In this document: positions 17,786 through 26,322 of the stretch, piece by piece
Numbering within the stretch: the stretch's first letter is position 1
Layout: the number at the start of each line of letters is the position of its first letter
Source of the DNA: Tepidamorphus gemmatus
GTDB lineage: Bacteria; Pseudomonadota; Alphaproteobacteria; Rhizobiales; Tepidamorphaceae
DNA length: 64,000 nt
Assembly (NCBI RefSeq): GCF_004346195.1
Contig: NZ_SMAK01000010.1
Span: 1-64,000 of the forward strand
Reading direction: 5' to 3'
Notes under the pieces: generated by a model
What the model was told of the DNA's origin: nothing
Databases searched by the model: none
Seen by the model: only the letters and a program-made list of their open reading frames with translations
Position numbers and translations under genes: made by a program

Positions 17786-18835
17786 ATGGTCGCTCCGAAC
17801 CGCCAGCAGAGGACGCTGCCGTCCATGAGCAAGGGGCCGCCATCAGTGTCGGCGCTGCGCCGCTACGAGATTGTCGAGCGCATCCTGCGCCGCAATATCG
17901 AGAAGGGTCAGCTGCCCCGCGGTCTGGTCCTGCTCGAGGGTCCGATCGCCGAGATCCTGCAGACCAGCCGCGCCCCGGTGCAGCGCGCCCTGCAGCTGCT
18001 CGAGGCGGACGGCCTGATTCACCGCTTCGACGGGCGTGGCTATCTGGTCGGCCCGCCGGGCTGCGGGGCGGAAGCGCTGCGCACCGACATCAAGGCGCTG
18101 GGGCTGGAGATCCCTCACGAGGCGGGGGCAGCCCTGCTCAGCCGCGGTTCGTGGATGCGCATCTACGAGACCGTCGAGACGGATGTCGCGGCCTGTATCG
18201 TGTTCGGCCAGTTCCGGCTGGTCGAGGCGGAGCTCGCCCGGCACTTCAGCGTCAGCCGGACGGTGGTGCGCGACGTGCTCGGCCGCCTGCAGGAGCGCGG
18301 GCTCGTCCGCAAGGATCAGAGCTCGCACTGGGTGGCGGGGCCGCTGACCGCGCGCTCCATCAAGGACCACTTCGCGCTCCGCGGGATCCTCGAACCGCCC
18401 GCGCTGGTCGATGCTGCGCCGCATCTCGACCGCGACCGGCTGGCCCGCCTCCACGCGCAGTTCCGGGCCGCCGAGACAATCGACACGGACGACGAGGATG
18501 ACAGTCTCGAGGCGTTCGAGACGCTGCTTGTCGATACCTGCGTGCTGACCACGCCGAACAACCGCCTGGCGCAGATGATCTGCGACAATCTGCTGCCGGT
18601 CCTCGCCGCCGACCGGGTCTTGCGCCAGCTCGGCCTGCCGGCCGACCGCAGTGCCATCACCGAGCATCGCATGATCGTCGAGCTGCTGTTGCGCGACGCG
18701 GTGGCGGCGGCGGCGGAAATGCTGTCGGCGCACATTGCCGCCGCCGCCGGCCGCAGCCTCGCCCAGATGAAGATCGTCGCCGTGATTCCCGAGCCGGCGC
18801 ATCTGGCGCCTTACCTGACCCGGGAGGCGTCCTGA
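17786..18835 (+). CDS. GntR-type transcription regulator with two winged-helix domains
   Basis: A 349-residue regulator divergent from the transport operon, so probably its controller. Two separate GntR-like winged helices can be read. The first, about residues 25-92, contains GPIAEILQTSRAPVQRALQL, then LEADGLIHRFDGRGYLV. The second, about 128-190, contains EAELARHFSVSRTVVRDVL, then LQERGLVRKDQSSHWV. A mostly helical FCD-like effector domain follows. GGAGG at 17777-17781 supports the ATG at 17786 (or the adjacent one at 17783); the next ATG at 17825 has a weaker site. Most GntR proteins have a single N-terminal HTH, so the double head is unusual. Confidence 0.82.
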   Translation: MVAPNRQQRTLPSMSKGPPSVSALRRYEIVERILRRNIEKGQLPRGLVLLEGPIAEILQTSRAPVQRALQLLEADGLIHRFDGRGYLVGPPGCGAEALRTDIKALGLEIPHEAGAALLSRGSWMRIYETVETDVAACIVFGQFRLVEAELARHFSVSRTVVRDVLGRLQERGLVRKDQSSHWVAGPLTARSIKDHFALRGILEPPALVDAAPHLDRDRLARLHAQFRAAETIDTDDEDDSLEAFETLLVDTCVLTTPNNRLAQMICDNLLPVLAADRVLRQLGLPADRSAITEHRMIVELLLRDAVAAAAEMLSAHIAAAAGRSLAQMKIVAVIPEPAHLAPYLTREAS

Positions 18836-18972
18836 GGTCGGACCATTCAGCTCGGGGCGGGACGAGGCGCCGGGCCGGGACAGGAGCGGTTCATTGTTTC
18901 ACCGGCCCGACGGGCCGCTCCAACCTGCTGTTTCGTCGCACTCTCGGGCGCAGACCCGGAGGCCGGCATCCG

Positions 18973-19150
18973 GTGACCCGACCTCCACCCAACGACATGC
19001 GTGAGCGTGTTGTTGAGGCGGTTTGCCGCAAGGAGAGCTGCCGCGCCGTTGTGACGCGGTTCGGTGCCGCGGTTTCCTGGGGCATGCAGCAGCCGCAGCG
19101 TCGTCGGGTGAGCGGATCGGTCGCGCCAAGCAGGAGGGGCGGGCGCCGCC
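18973..19150 (+). pseudogene. IS630-family transposase N-terminal remnant
   Basis: A rightward frame reads DMRERVVEAVCRKESCRAVV, then TRFGAAVS and RRRVSGSVAPSRRGG. This is the degenerate helix-turn-helix start of an IS630 transposase (compare the usual LRERVV.AV, A..FGVS and GSVAPS..GG). The catalytic part is absent and the usual SVRW of the HTH is corrupted, so it is a relic. Confidence 0.7.
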
Positions 19151-19179
19151 GGCCCATTCCGGAGCCGCACCGCGCCTGC

Positions 19180-19340
19180 GTCGGGTCGAAGGCGTGCCTG
19201 CGCACAGCACCAAGAAGATGCCGTTCGGCACCTTGCGGTCATCGAGCGGCAACCGGCCGTTGCGCACCTCGCCGGCGCCGGGCAGCAGCGGCGCGACGAT
19301 CGCCCTTTCCCCATCTCTGAGATCAAGCCGCGCCAACTCG
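19180..19340 (-). pseudogene. IS5-family transposase N-terminal remnant
   Basis: A leftward frame reads ELARLDLRDGERAIVAPLLP, then DDRKVPNGIFLVLCAGTPS. It matches the N-terminus of IS5-family (IS427-like) transposases (LTDEEW..L.PLLP, DDRR.LNGIFWVLRTGAPW). No DDE domain follows and several key residues have changed. It abuts the IS630 relic, suggesting nested insertions and decay. Confidence 0.7.
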
Positions 19341-19438
19341 GGACCGCCATCGATCGGAAGTCTCGAGTCACTAGCCCGACAAGGCCTCAAGAACGTCGGG
19401 TGCAGAACCCGGATTCCTTCCGGATCAGCGCAGGCCTT

Positions 19439-19460
19439 CCGCCGGAACCGGTTCCTGCGG
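19439..19460. repeat. 22-bp near-perfect palindrome
   Basis: CCGCCGGAACCGGTTCCTGCGG is a palindrome with one mismatch pair. Its GGAACCGGTTCC core resembles the head of the interspersed element found at 19943 and 23731, so it may be a decayed third copy, or a protein-binding site downstream of the small gene at 19489. Confidence 0.4.
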
Positions 19461-19488
19461 CAGGCGCGACCGGACTGCCGGTGCGGAG

Positions 19489-19749
19489 CTACGTGCACTG
19501 CGCCTCGTAGATCATGTCGCCGACCTTGATAAGCCCCTTGAGCACCGCTCCGGCCGTCGCACCGACCCCCGGAATCAAACCGATGAAGCCCGAGACGGTT
19601 TCCAGGATCGGTTTGGCTGCCTTCCAGAGGCTGCAGAAGTCGGATGCCTTGGCGGAGGCCGCCATCGCAACTCCGTCGGGCGCTGCGGCAGCGGCCGCCG
19701 CGACCTCGTCGGTGATCAGCCTGGCGGCCGTTGCCGTATCGAAAGCCAT
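19489..19749 (-). CDS. Small orphan protein with hydrophobic Gly/Val core and two cysteines
   Basis: An 86-residue protein of no recognised family. An alanine-rich helix (residues 1-35) is followed by FCSLWKAAKPILETVSGF, then IGLIPGVGATAGAVLKGLI and VGDMIYEAQCT. Cys39 and Cys85 bracket the hydrophobic segment and could form a disulfide. A strong ribosome site (GGGGAGG, 6 bases upstream) and an AT-rich promoter-like block at about 19786-19830 make it a real gene despite its surroundings of IS relics. The hydrophobic, glycine-spaced helix recalls small membrane-active or holin-like proteins; function unknown. Confidence 0.65.
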   Translation of the reverse strand: MAFDTATAARLITDEVAAAAAAAPDGVAMAASAKASDFCSLWKAAKPILETVSGFIGLIPGVGATAGAVLKGLIKVGDMIYEAQCT

Positions 19750-19942
19750 TGTCGCCTCCCCGTTCCTCTCGCTTTGCGTGCATTAGAGTTAATAGTATCG
19801 TATAAGTTGTTCCTTGTCGCAAGCCCGTCCGGCGCAGCCCTCAGCGTCTGGTCATTCCGGCCCGCACCGCCGCGCACCGTGCATCGCTTCACGGCCTCGA
19901 TGAACCGTGCCCGCCGTCTTGTTCGTCGCGAGTCCAGAAGAC

Positions 19943-19976
19943 GAACCGGTTTCCACGTCCCGGCAAATTGCTCTAG
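19943..19976 (+). repeat. Interspersed rhizobial-type repeat, copy 1
   Basis: GAACCGGTTTCC, then 12 variable bases, then ATTGCTCTAG (34 bases in all). The same 12-base head, spacing and 10-base tail recur at 23731. The reverse complement (CTAGAGCA...GGAAACCGGTTC) looks like the short interspersed element common in Hyphomicrobiales intergenic DNA. Confidence 0.65.
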
Positions 19977-20011
19977 GGTCGCGATCCCTTCCATTCGGAC
20001 TGGCGGCGTCC

Positions 20012-21415
20012 ATGACTCCCGAGCTCATCGATCGGTTCGCCTCTCTCGTCGGCCCTGGCCAGGCGCTGTCCGCGCCCGGCGATATCGAACCGTTCATCGT
20101 CGAACACCGCGACCTGTATCGCGGCGTGACACCGCTGGTGCTGCGGCCGGGTACGGTTGCGGAGGTCTCCGCCATCCTGAGACTGGCCCACGAGACCGGC
20201 ACCGCCATCGTGCCGCAGGGCGGCAATACCGGGCTTGTCGGCGGCCAGATCCCGCACGCCGGCGAGATCGTCCTGTCATTGTCGCGGCTGAACGCGATCC
20301 GGGCGGTCGATCCGGAGGGCGACACCATCACGGTCGAGGCCGGCTGCATCCTCGACCAGGTGCACCGCGCCGCCGAGGCCGTCGACCGGCTGTTTCCGCT
20401 CAGCCTTGGCGCCGAGGGGTCCTGCCAGATCGGCGGCAACCTGTCGACGAATGCCGGCGGCACCGCGGTGCTGGCCTATGGCAATGCGCGCGACCTGGTG
20501 CTCGGCCTCGAGGTCGTGCTGGCCGACGGTCGGGTCTGGAACGGCTTGCGGGCGCTGCGCAAGGACAATACCGGCTACAGCCTCAAGGACCTGTTCATCG
20601 GCGCCGAGGGGACGCTCGGCGTCATCACCGCGGCGGTGCTGAAGCTGTTTCCCCGCCCGCGCGCCCAGGCGACCGCCCTCGCCGGCGTCGCCGACCCCGC
20701 CGCGGCACTCGGCCTGTTCCGGATCGCTCGGGCGAAGGCCGGCGGTCAGCTCACCGCCTGCGAGCTGATCCCGCGGATCGGCATCGACTTCGTTCTGCGC
20801 CATTCGGCCGGAAGCCGCGATCCGCTCGCCGAGCCCCATCCCTGGTATGTGCTCATCGAGCTGTCCTCGCCGCTCGAGGACGCCGACCTTGACGCCCTCA
20901 TGCAGGCAATTCTCGAACATGCCCTCGAGGCCGGGATCGTGGCGGACGCGGCGGTCGCTGCCTCGATCGACCAGGCCCGCGACTTCTGGGGCCTGCGGCT
21001 GAAGATGTCGGAGGTACAACGCGCGGAGGGCGGCTCCATCAAGAACGACGTGTCGGTGCCGGTCGCCAGGGTGCCGGACCTCATCGCGCGGGGCATCGCG
21101 GCCGCCGAGGCGATCGTCCCCGGCATCCGACCGGTTCCGTTCGGCCATCTCGGCGACGGCAACATCCACTTCAACTTCAGCCAGCCACCCGGCGCCGACC
21201 GCGCCGGATTCCTTGCCCAGTGGGGACCGGTCACCGACGCGATCGACGCGATCGTGCTCGATCTCGGCGGCTCGATCTCCGCCGAGCACGGCATCGGCCA
21301 TCTGAAGCGGCATCTCATGGAACGGATCAAGCCGCCGGTCGAGCTCGAGCTGATGCGCACCCTCAAGGCGGCGCTCGATCCGAAGGGGATCCTCAATCCC
21401 GGCAAGGTCGTCTAA
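20012..21415 (+). CDS. FAD-linked 2-hydroxyacid dehydrogenase (GlcD / D-2-hydroxyglutarate dehydrogenase-like)
   Basis: A 467-residue flavoenzyme of the VAO/PCMH family that oxidises a D-2-hydroxy acid and passes electrons to an acceptor. The FAD_binding_4 domain (about residues 35-215) has the pyrophosphate loop PQGGNTGLVGGQ and GGNLSTNAGG. The C-terminal FAD-oxidase_C domain has the metal/substrate histidines in FGHLGDGNIHFN and the signature ISAEHGIGHLK. It ends LDPKGILNPGKVV as family members do. The start at 20012 matches the family N-terminus; the longer frame from 19907 would cover the repeat element and is rejected. Absence of GlcE/GlcF genes nearby favours the single-subunit D2HGDH-like branch. 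Confidence 0.87.
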   Translation: MTPELIDRFASLVGPGQALSAPGDIEPFIVEHRDLYRGVTPLVLRPGTVAEVSAILRLAHETGTAIVPQGGNTGLVGGQIPHAGEIVLSLSRLNAIRAVDPEGDTITVEAGCILDQVHRAAEAVDRLFPLSLGAEGSCQIGGNLSTNAGGTAVLAYGNARDLVLGLEVVLADGRVWNGLRALRKDNTGYSLKDLFIGAEGTLGVITAAVLKLFPRPRAQATALAGVADPAAALGLFRIARAKAGGQLTACELIPRIGIDFVLRHSAGSRDPLAEPHPWYVLIELSSPLEDADLDALMQAILEHALEAGIVADAAVAASIDQARDFWGLRLKMSEVQRAEGGSIKNDVSVPVARVPDLIARGIAAAEAIVPGIRPVPFGHLGDGNIHFNFSQPPGADRAGFLAQWGPVTDAIDAIVLDLGGSISAEHGIGHLKRHLMERIKPPVELELMRTLKAALDPKGILNPGKVV

Positions 21416-21449
21416 ACCGACAGGCCTCGCCGTGAGGACACCCGGCCCG

Positions 21450-21887
21450 ATGTCTCCGCTCCAGATCACCGAATTGACCGACGCCGACATCGAGGCGGTC
21501 GTGTCGCTGTGGACCCGTTGCGGGCTGACGCGGCCGTGGAACGATCCCTACGCCGACATCGCCCTGGCGCGGTCCTCGCCGAACGCGACGGTGCTCGTCG
21601 GCCGCAGCGGCAGTGCGCTCGCCGCCAGCGTCATGGTCGGCCACGACGGTCATCGCGGCGCGGTCTACTATGTCTCGGTGGACCCGGACTTGCAGTCTTG
21701 CGGTTTCGGCCGGCAGATCATGGCGGCAGCGGAAGACTGGCTGCGGTCGCGCGGGATCCGCAAGCTCAACCTGTCGATCCGCCCCGAGAATGCCGGCGTG
21801 ACCGCGTTCTACGAGGCGCTGGGCTATGACCGGCAGGAGCTGATCAGCATGTCCAAGTGGCTCGATCCGGCCCGCACCCCGGCCTGA
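21450..21887 (+). CDS. ypeA: GNAT N-acetyltransferase, YpeA-like
   Basis: A small acetyl-CoA-dependent acetyltransferase of 145 aa. It matches E. coli YpeA along its length: VSLWTRCGLTRPWNDP, then DGHRGAVYYVSVDPD, the acetyl-CoA loop region CGFGRQIM (one residue away from the usual RGxGxG form) and NLSIRPENAGVTAFYEALGY. The physiological substrate of YpeA is not established. It starts 34 bp after the dehydrogenase stop on the same strand; the frame from a GTG at 21432 is a less likely start. It converges with the SRAP gene. Confidence 0.82.
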   Translation: MSPLQITELTDADIEAVVSLWTRCGLTRPWNDPYADIALARSSPNATVLVGRSGSALAASVMVGHDGHRGAVYYVSVDPDLQSCGFGRQIMAAAEDWLRSRGIRKLNLSIRPENAGVTAFYEALGYDRQELISMSKWLDPARTPA

Positions 21888-21899
21888 CGCAGGTTGCCG

Positions 21900-22658
21900 C
21901 TACAGCAGGCGCATCTGCCCGCCTCCGCCGTCACCGGGATCGCGGTCCGGACGCTTGCCGGCGGGCGGGGTCGGCGGCGGCGTGGAGGGGTCGGCGAGCG
22001 GCTCGATCAGGCCGGGATCGTCGTTGGCGACCGAGTTGACCCGCGTCGAGACCGGATAGGCGGTGAAGACGTCATCGGGCGCCGGTACCAGCAGATCGGT
22101 CACCGTTTCGGGCGGATTGGCTGCGGCGTCGAGCCAGCGGTCGAAGTTGTGCGGCTCGATCACCACCGGCATCCGGTCATGCAGCGGCGCGAGTCGCCGG
22201 TTGGCACGCGTCGTGACGATCGCCGTCGTGTCCAGCTGCTCGCCATCCGGGCCTGTCCAGGTTTCCCACAGGCCGGCAAAGGCGAAGGGGCCGCCGCCGG
22301 CGCGGTGAATGAAATACGGCAGCTTCCGCCCCTTGTCGGTCTTCTGCCATTCGTAGAAGCCGTTCGCCGGCACCAGGCAGCGCCGCCGGCGCATCGCCGC
22401 CCGGAAGGCGGGCCTTGTCGCCACGCCCTCGGCGCGGGCATTGATCAGGGTCGGGAAGGCCTTGACGTCCTTGACCCAGGACGGCAGCAGACCCCAGCGC
22501 ATCAGCGCGAAGGAGCGCGCGCCCTGATCGAGCCGCACCACCGCAACCGGCTGGGTCGGGGCGATGTTGTAGCGCGGCGGGAAGTTCGGCTGCTCGCCGA
22601 ACCCCAGGAACACCCGGATCTCCTGCGGTGGCGAGGTAAGGACGAAGCGGCCGCACAT
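21900..22658 (-). CDS. SRAP-domain protein (YedK/HMCES-type abasic-site crosslinker)
   Basis: A 252-residue DNA-damage protein that forms a covalent thiazolidine link with abasic sites in single-stranded DNA. The start must be the ATG at 22658, because the chemistry needs Cys2 (MCGRF) at the N-terminus after Met removal; GGAGA lies five bases upstream. The other active-site residues are visible as Asn73 (INARAE), Glu103 (GFYEW) and His160 (LHDRMP). The C-terminal tail is proline- and aspartate-rich and extends beyond the core. Longer frames running to 23348 are shadows of the opposite-strand Nudix gene. Confidence 0.9.
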   Translation of the reverse strand: MCGRFVLTSPPQEIRVFLGFGEQPNFPPRYNIAPTQPVAVVRLDQGARSFALMRWGLLPSWVKDVKAFPTLINARAEGVATRPAFRAAMRRRRCLVPANGFYEWQKTDKGRKLPYFIHRAGGGPFAFAGLWETWTGPDGEQLDTTAIVTTRANRRLAPLHDRMPVVIEPHNFDRWLDAAANPPETVTDLLVPAPDDVFTAYPVSTRVNSVANDDPGLIEPLADPSTPPPTPPAGKRPDRDPGDGGGGQMRLL

Positions 22659-22763
22659 CGGCGTCTCCAGCATGTCGCTGCGGCCGGGCCGGGGTGGTGC
22701 TTCCGCCCGTTCCGACGCGGCGCCATGATAGGGGCCGCCCGACATCAGGCAAGGGATACCACC

Positions 22764-23285
22764 ATGACGTGGCCCGACCGCATCGAACCGGATCCCGACG
22801 ATCCGCGCAGCTATCCGGCCGCACCGATGCTGGCGGTATCGACGGCGGTGTTCCGGAACGGGCGCGTGCTGCTGGCGCGGCGCGGGCGGGCGCCTCGCGC
22901 CGGCATCTGGAGTCTGCCCGGCGGGCTGGTCGAGCCGGGCGAGCGGCTCGCCGAGGCTGCTCTGCGCGAGCTCCTGGAAGAAACCGGGGTCGAGGCACGG
23001 ATCGTCGGCCCCGCTGCCACTGTCGAGGTGATTCGCCGCGACGCGACGGGGCGTGTCGCGCGGCATTTCGTGGTGGTGTCGTTCGCCGCCACCTGGCTGC
23101 AGGGCGAGCCCCGCGCAACGCCGGAGGCGAGCGAGATCGCCTGGGTCGTTCCCGGCGCCTATGGCGGCCGCGCGATGACCGAGGGACTGGAGGACGTCAT
23201 CGCCCGCGCGGCGGCGGTCGTGGCGGCGGCCGGATCTGCGGCATGCTGCCCGGACCCGCGCGGGGAGAGCACGGCGGAAACGTAG
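22764..23285 (+). CDS. Nudix hydrolase
   Basis: A 173-residue hydrolase of nucleoside-diphosphate-X substrates. The Nudix box is complete: [20 protein letters not shown], then ETG (GX5EX7REUXEEXGU). It lies divergently from the SRAP gene with about 105 bp between them, and 43 bp upstream of the TIGR02301-type gene. The N-terminal [26 protein letters not shown] segment resembles ADP-ribose/NADH pyrophosphatase-like and MutT-like members; the substrate cannot be chosen from sequence. Confidence 0.88.
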   Translation: MTWPDRIEPDPDDPRSYPAAPMLAVSTAVFRNGRVLLARRGRAPRAGIWSLPGGLVEPGERLAEAALRELLEETGVEARIVGPAATVEVIRRDATGRVARHFVVVSFAATWLQGEPRATPEASEIAWVVPGAYGGRAMTEGLEDVIARAAAVVAAAGSAACCPDPRGESTAET

Positions 23286-23328
23286 CCCGCCGGTTGCCCA
23301 CGGCCCCCCGCCGGCGCTAGAAGGTCGC

Positions 23329-23718
23329 ATGCGCCGCTGTGCCCGCACCCTGTCCGCGTTTGCCGTCCTGACACTCCTCGCCGGCGGCGCGCCGGTGTGC
23401 GCCCAGATCCCCTCCGAACCGCCCTACGAGAAGGAAATGCAGCGGCTCGCCGAGATCCTTGGCGCCGTGCACTACCTGCGCGCCCTGTGCGGCGCCGACG
23501 AGGGCCAGACCTGGCGGTCGATGATGCAGCAGCTGATCGACGCCGAGTCCCCGACCGCGGAGCGCCGCGCCCGGCTTGTCGACAGCTTCAATCGCGGCTA
23601 TCGCGGCTTCGAGCAGACCTATCGCACCTGCACCCGCACCGCGGTCTGGGTGATCGACAGCTACATGCAAGAGGGCGCCGACATAGCCCAGCGCATCGCC
23701 TCGCGCTACGGCGAATAG
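23329..23718 (+). CDS. TIGR02301-type secreted protein
   Basis: A 129-residue conserved protein with a Sec signal peptide (MRRCARTLSAFAVLTLLAGG, cleavage near VCAQ). The mature part reads YEKEMQRLAEILGAVHYLRA, then LCGADEGQTWRSMMQ, DSFNRGYRGFEQTYRTCTRT. Two mature cysteines may form a disulfide. I recognise it as the short family (TIGR02301) largely restricted to Hyphomicrobiales and usually found near Nudix or SRAP genes. No function is known. Confidence 0.75.
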   Translation: MRRCARTLSAFAVLTLLAGGAPVCAQIPSEPPYEKEMQRLAEILGAVHYLRALCGADEGQTWRSMMQQLIDAESPTAERRARLVDSFNRGYRGFEQTYRTCTRTAVWVIDSYMQEGADIAQRIASRYGE

Positions 23719-23730
23719 CACAACATCCGG

Positions 23731-23764
23731 GAACCGGTTTCCGAGTCTCCGAACATTGCTCTAG
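23731..23764 (+). repeat. Interspersed rhizobial-type repeat, copy 2
   Basis: GAACCGGTTTCC, 12 variable bases, then ATTGCTCTAG, the same architecture as the copy at 19943. It sits just after the stop of the TIGR02301-type gene and before the convergent end of the cyclase gene. Confidence 0.65.
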
Positions 23765-23802
23765 AACCGCTCGAGAACCGGCTGCGCAACGCCCCGGCGC
23801 GG

Positions 23803-25890
23803 CTATTTCTCCGCCAGCACGCTGACGCCGTCCCATTCGCCCCTGGGCGGGTCCGACAGGTAGCTGCGGCATCGGCGGATCATCAGGCGCGACGGCGCAT
23901 CCTCGCCGCGCATCAGGATCGTCTGCTCGAAGAAGCGGATCGCGGTGGCGAAATCTCCCCAGCTGTAGCAGGCGTATCCCTCCTCATAGGGTTCGACCCA
24001 TGCCGGCATCGTCTCGCCCGCAAGGCCGATCAGTTCGTGGATCTGCATGCCACCGCCACGGCCATAGACCGCGATCTTGTCGATGAGGCGGGTGAGGATC
24101 GCCGATCCGGCCAGTTCGCGGGTGCGCGCGCCGATCAGGATCTCGGTGCCGTACAGCTTGCTGGCGCTCTCGAGCCGGCTCGCGACGTTCACGGCATCGC
24201 CGATGGCCGTATAGTTCAGGCGGCTCTGCGAACCGACATTCCCCACCAGCACCTCGCCGCTGTTGAGTCCGATGCGGATGGCGAGCGGCCGGCCGGAGTC
24301 GTCGCGGAGACCGCTCGCGGCGACGGCCCGGACGGTGGCGAGCGCAGCACGGCAGGCGTGCACGGCATGGTCCGGGTCCTCGGCCGGCGCGCCCCAGAAC
24401 GCCATCACCGCATCGCCGATATACTTGTCGACCGTGCCCCGCTCGGCCTGCACGGTGGTGGTGGCGAGATCGAGATAGCCGCCAAGCAGCGGCACGATCC
24501 GCTCGCCGAGACGTTCGGACAGGCCGGTAAAGCCGGCGACGTCGGCGAACATGATCGTCAGTTCGCGCCGCAGCCCTCCCGGCTTCGCCTCGATGCCCTC
24601 GGCGAGCAGCATGCGCACCACCTCGTCGGGCAGATAGAGCCGAAAGGCCGACAGCCCGCCCGCCATCCGCTGGATGGTCGCGGACAATTCGTCCAGTTCG
24701 GCAAGGCGCGAGGGATGATAGGCGACGCGTTCCAGCTCGAACCGCTCGACATGGGCGATCTCGCCCGCCACCGTGCGCAGCGGTCGGGCGATCAACCGCC
24801 GCCCCAGCCAGGCCGACAGGACCGCTGCGGCGATGACCAGCGCCAGGATGCCGGCGGCCAGGCGAGCCGTGGTCGCCTCGATCTCGCCGAGAAACTCCTT
24901 CTCCGGGATGACGACGGCGAGGATCCAGTCGGCGAAGGCCAGCGGCGACAGCCGCACCGTGTAGGCATCGCCATCATCGTCCATCAACCGCAGGTCCAAC
25001 GGCAGGTCGCGCACCGCGCCAGAGGCGGCGACGGCCCCGGATCCGGCGACGGCGCGGCGGGCGAGGGGCAGCAGCGGATCGCGGTCGAGGCGGGTGCCCA
25101 TCAACTCGTCCGCCTCGGGGTCGGGTACGGCAACCGGCGTGCCGTCTGCGCGCAGGATGAAGGCCGAGCCGCTGCTGGCCACGGTCAGGCCGGCGAGGAA
25201 CCGCGAGAGCCGGTCATGCTCGATCATTACCGCCAGCACGCCCTGCCGGGTCGTATAGAGATCGACGGGGCCGACAAAGGCAAGCGCCGGCCGGTGGCCG
25301 GTCGGATGCACCTCGACCTCCAGCCAGTGCGGCCCATCGCGGTCGATGGTCGCGCGATACCAGGGCTGGTCGGTTGACCGGAACGAGGTAAGCTCGAAGC
25401 GACGCTCGAGAAACTCGATGTCGTTCGGATAGACCTTGTAGACATCGATGCGGCGGGTCAGGGTGCCGCCCATCGGTGCGATCTCCATCATTTCCAGCCG
25501 CTCGTCGCCGAGCTTGTGGGCGGCGAAGACATCGCCGTCGGGCCAGCCGAACACGATCCAGGAAACCGACGGCTGCGCCTGCAGCTGGGACAGAAAGACA
25601 AATTCCCGCTTGTCCGCCTCGCGGGTCTGCAGCACGTTCTGGAAGAACAGCGTTCGGATCGCCCAGAACGCGGAGCGGCCCTGTACGGCGATCTGGCTGA
25701 TCTCGTCCTCGACCTGGGCGACGATCTGCCGGTTTATGGTCTCGGCGAGCAGGCGCGAATTGCCCTGGGCCGTCCGCCACCACAAGAGATGCACGATCGC
25801 CGCCGTGACCGCGATCGAGGCCAGCACCAGCGTGGTGAGCGCAAAGCGGATGCCGACGCGCAAACGGTCCCTCCCGCGACAGGCGGCCAT
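23803..25890 (-). CDS. Membrane-bound class III adenylate/guanylate cyclase with extracytoplasmic sensor
   Basis: A 695-residue signalling enzyme. After an N-terminal transmembrane helix (VGIRFALTTLVLASIAVTAA) comes a large periplasmic dCache-like sensor region. A second helix (GILALVIAAAVLSAWLG) and a HAMP-like linker follow. The cyclase domain, about residues 430-600, has metal aspartates in FADVAGFT and KYIGDAVMAFWG, then GLNSGEVLVGNVG and YTAIGDAVNVASRLE with the catalytic Asn and Arg, so it should be active. A C-terminal extension of about 90 residues follows. The start at 25890 places the first helix near the N-terminus; the frame continues upstream without features. Confidence 0.87.
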   Translation of the reverse strand: MAACRGRDRLRVGIRFALTTLVLASIAVTAAIVHLLWWRTAQGNSRLLAETINRQIVAQVEDEISQIAVQGRSAFWAIRTLFFQNVLQTREADKREFVFLSQLQAQPSVSWIVFGWPDGDVFAAHKLGDERLEMMEIAPMGGTLTRRIDVYKVYPNDIEFLERRFELTSFRSTDQPWYRATIDRDGPHWLEVEVHPTGHRPALAFVGPVDLYTTRQGVLAVMIEHDRLSRFLAGLTVASSGSAFILRADGTPVAVPDPEADELMGTRLDRDPLLPLARRAVAGSGAVAASGAVRDLPLDLRLMDDDGDAYTVRLSPLAFADWILAVVIPEKEFLGEIEATTARLAAGILALVIAAAVLSAWLGRRLIARPLRTVAGEIAHVERFELERVAYHPSRLAELDELSATIQRMAGGLSAFRLYLPDEVVRMLLAEGIEAKPGGLRRELTIMFADVAGFTGLSERLGERIVPLLGGYLDLATTTVQAERGTVDKYIGDAVMAFWGAPAEDPDHAVHACRAALATVRAVAASGLRDDSGRPLAIRIGLNSGEVLVGNVGSQSRLNYTAIGDAVNVASRLESASKLYGTEILIGARTRELAGSAILTRLIDKIAVYGRGGGMQIHELIGLAGETMPAWVEPYEEGYACYSWGDFATAIRFFEQTILMRGEDAPSRLMIRRCRSYLSDPPRGEWDGVSVLAEK

Positions 25891-26082
25891 TGTGCCGCAT
25901 CCCCGGGCGAATGCGAACGCCGTCCGTGCCACAGGTCGGAACGGAACGGCCGCCGGCGCCTGCGGGGCGGGGCTCGCATGGTGGAGGGCAGACCGACCGG
26001 GCACGCGGCGGCGCGGTTCAAGCGGCGTATTCCCGCGAGGCGGACAGGCCGTCACGGCGGGCAAGAGCGCAGGGCCGGGTGG

Positions 26083-26322
26083 TCAGCGTCCGCCATGACC
26101 GGACGCACCGAACCCACGGGCATCCGACGCCGAGGCCTGCATGAGGCAGCGCGACAGACCGATATCGTCCAGCATCCGATCGTCGAGTCGGCTCAGTTCC
26201 TGCAGCGCGCGCCGCATGCGCGAAAATCGGCGGACGCGATCGAACGCCGACCTCGCCGCGGTCATCAGTGCCTCCCCAACACGGGGCGCCGGCCTCTCCG
26301 TAGGCAGGTCTTCCGCGGTCAT
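26083..26322 (-). CDS. DUF1127 small protein
   Basis: A 79-residue protein with the arginine-rich DUF1127 core: RMRRALQELSRLDDRMLDDI, then GLSR. DUF1127 proteins in alphaproteobacteria are small RNA-binding or regulatory proteins linked to phosphate, stress and colony morphology. A strong AAGGAG precedes the ATG at 26322. The longer frame to 26739 has no supporting features. It is divergent from the sit operon across a 461-bp region. Confidence 0.8.
   Translation of the reverse strand: MTAEDLPTERPAPRVGEALMTAARSAFDRVRRFSRMRRALQELSRLDDRMLDDIGLSRCLMQASASDARGFGASGHGGR

Larger units (their letters stand above)
18836..19488. other. Region of transposase remnants, no intact gene
   Basis: Between the GntR regulator and the small orphan gene lie two degraded transposase fragments on opposite strands (listed separately) and a 22-bp palindrome. 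Open frames of 100-300 codons here are not coherent proteins apart from those fragments. Confidence 0.65.

Noticed and set aside
22659-23348. N-terminal extension of the SRAP gene
   Set aside because: SRAP chemistry needs Cys2 directly after the initiator Met, and the extension is antisense to the Nudix gene.
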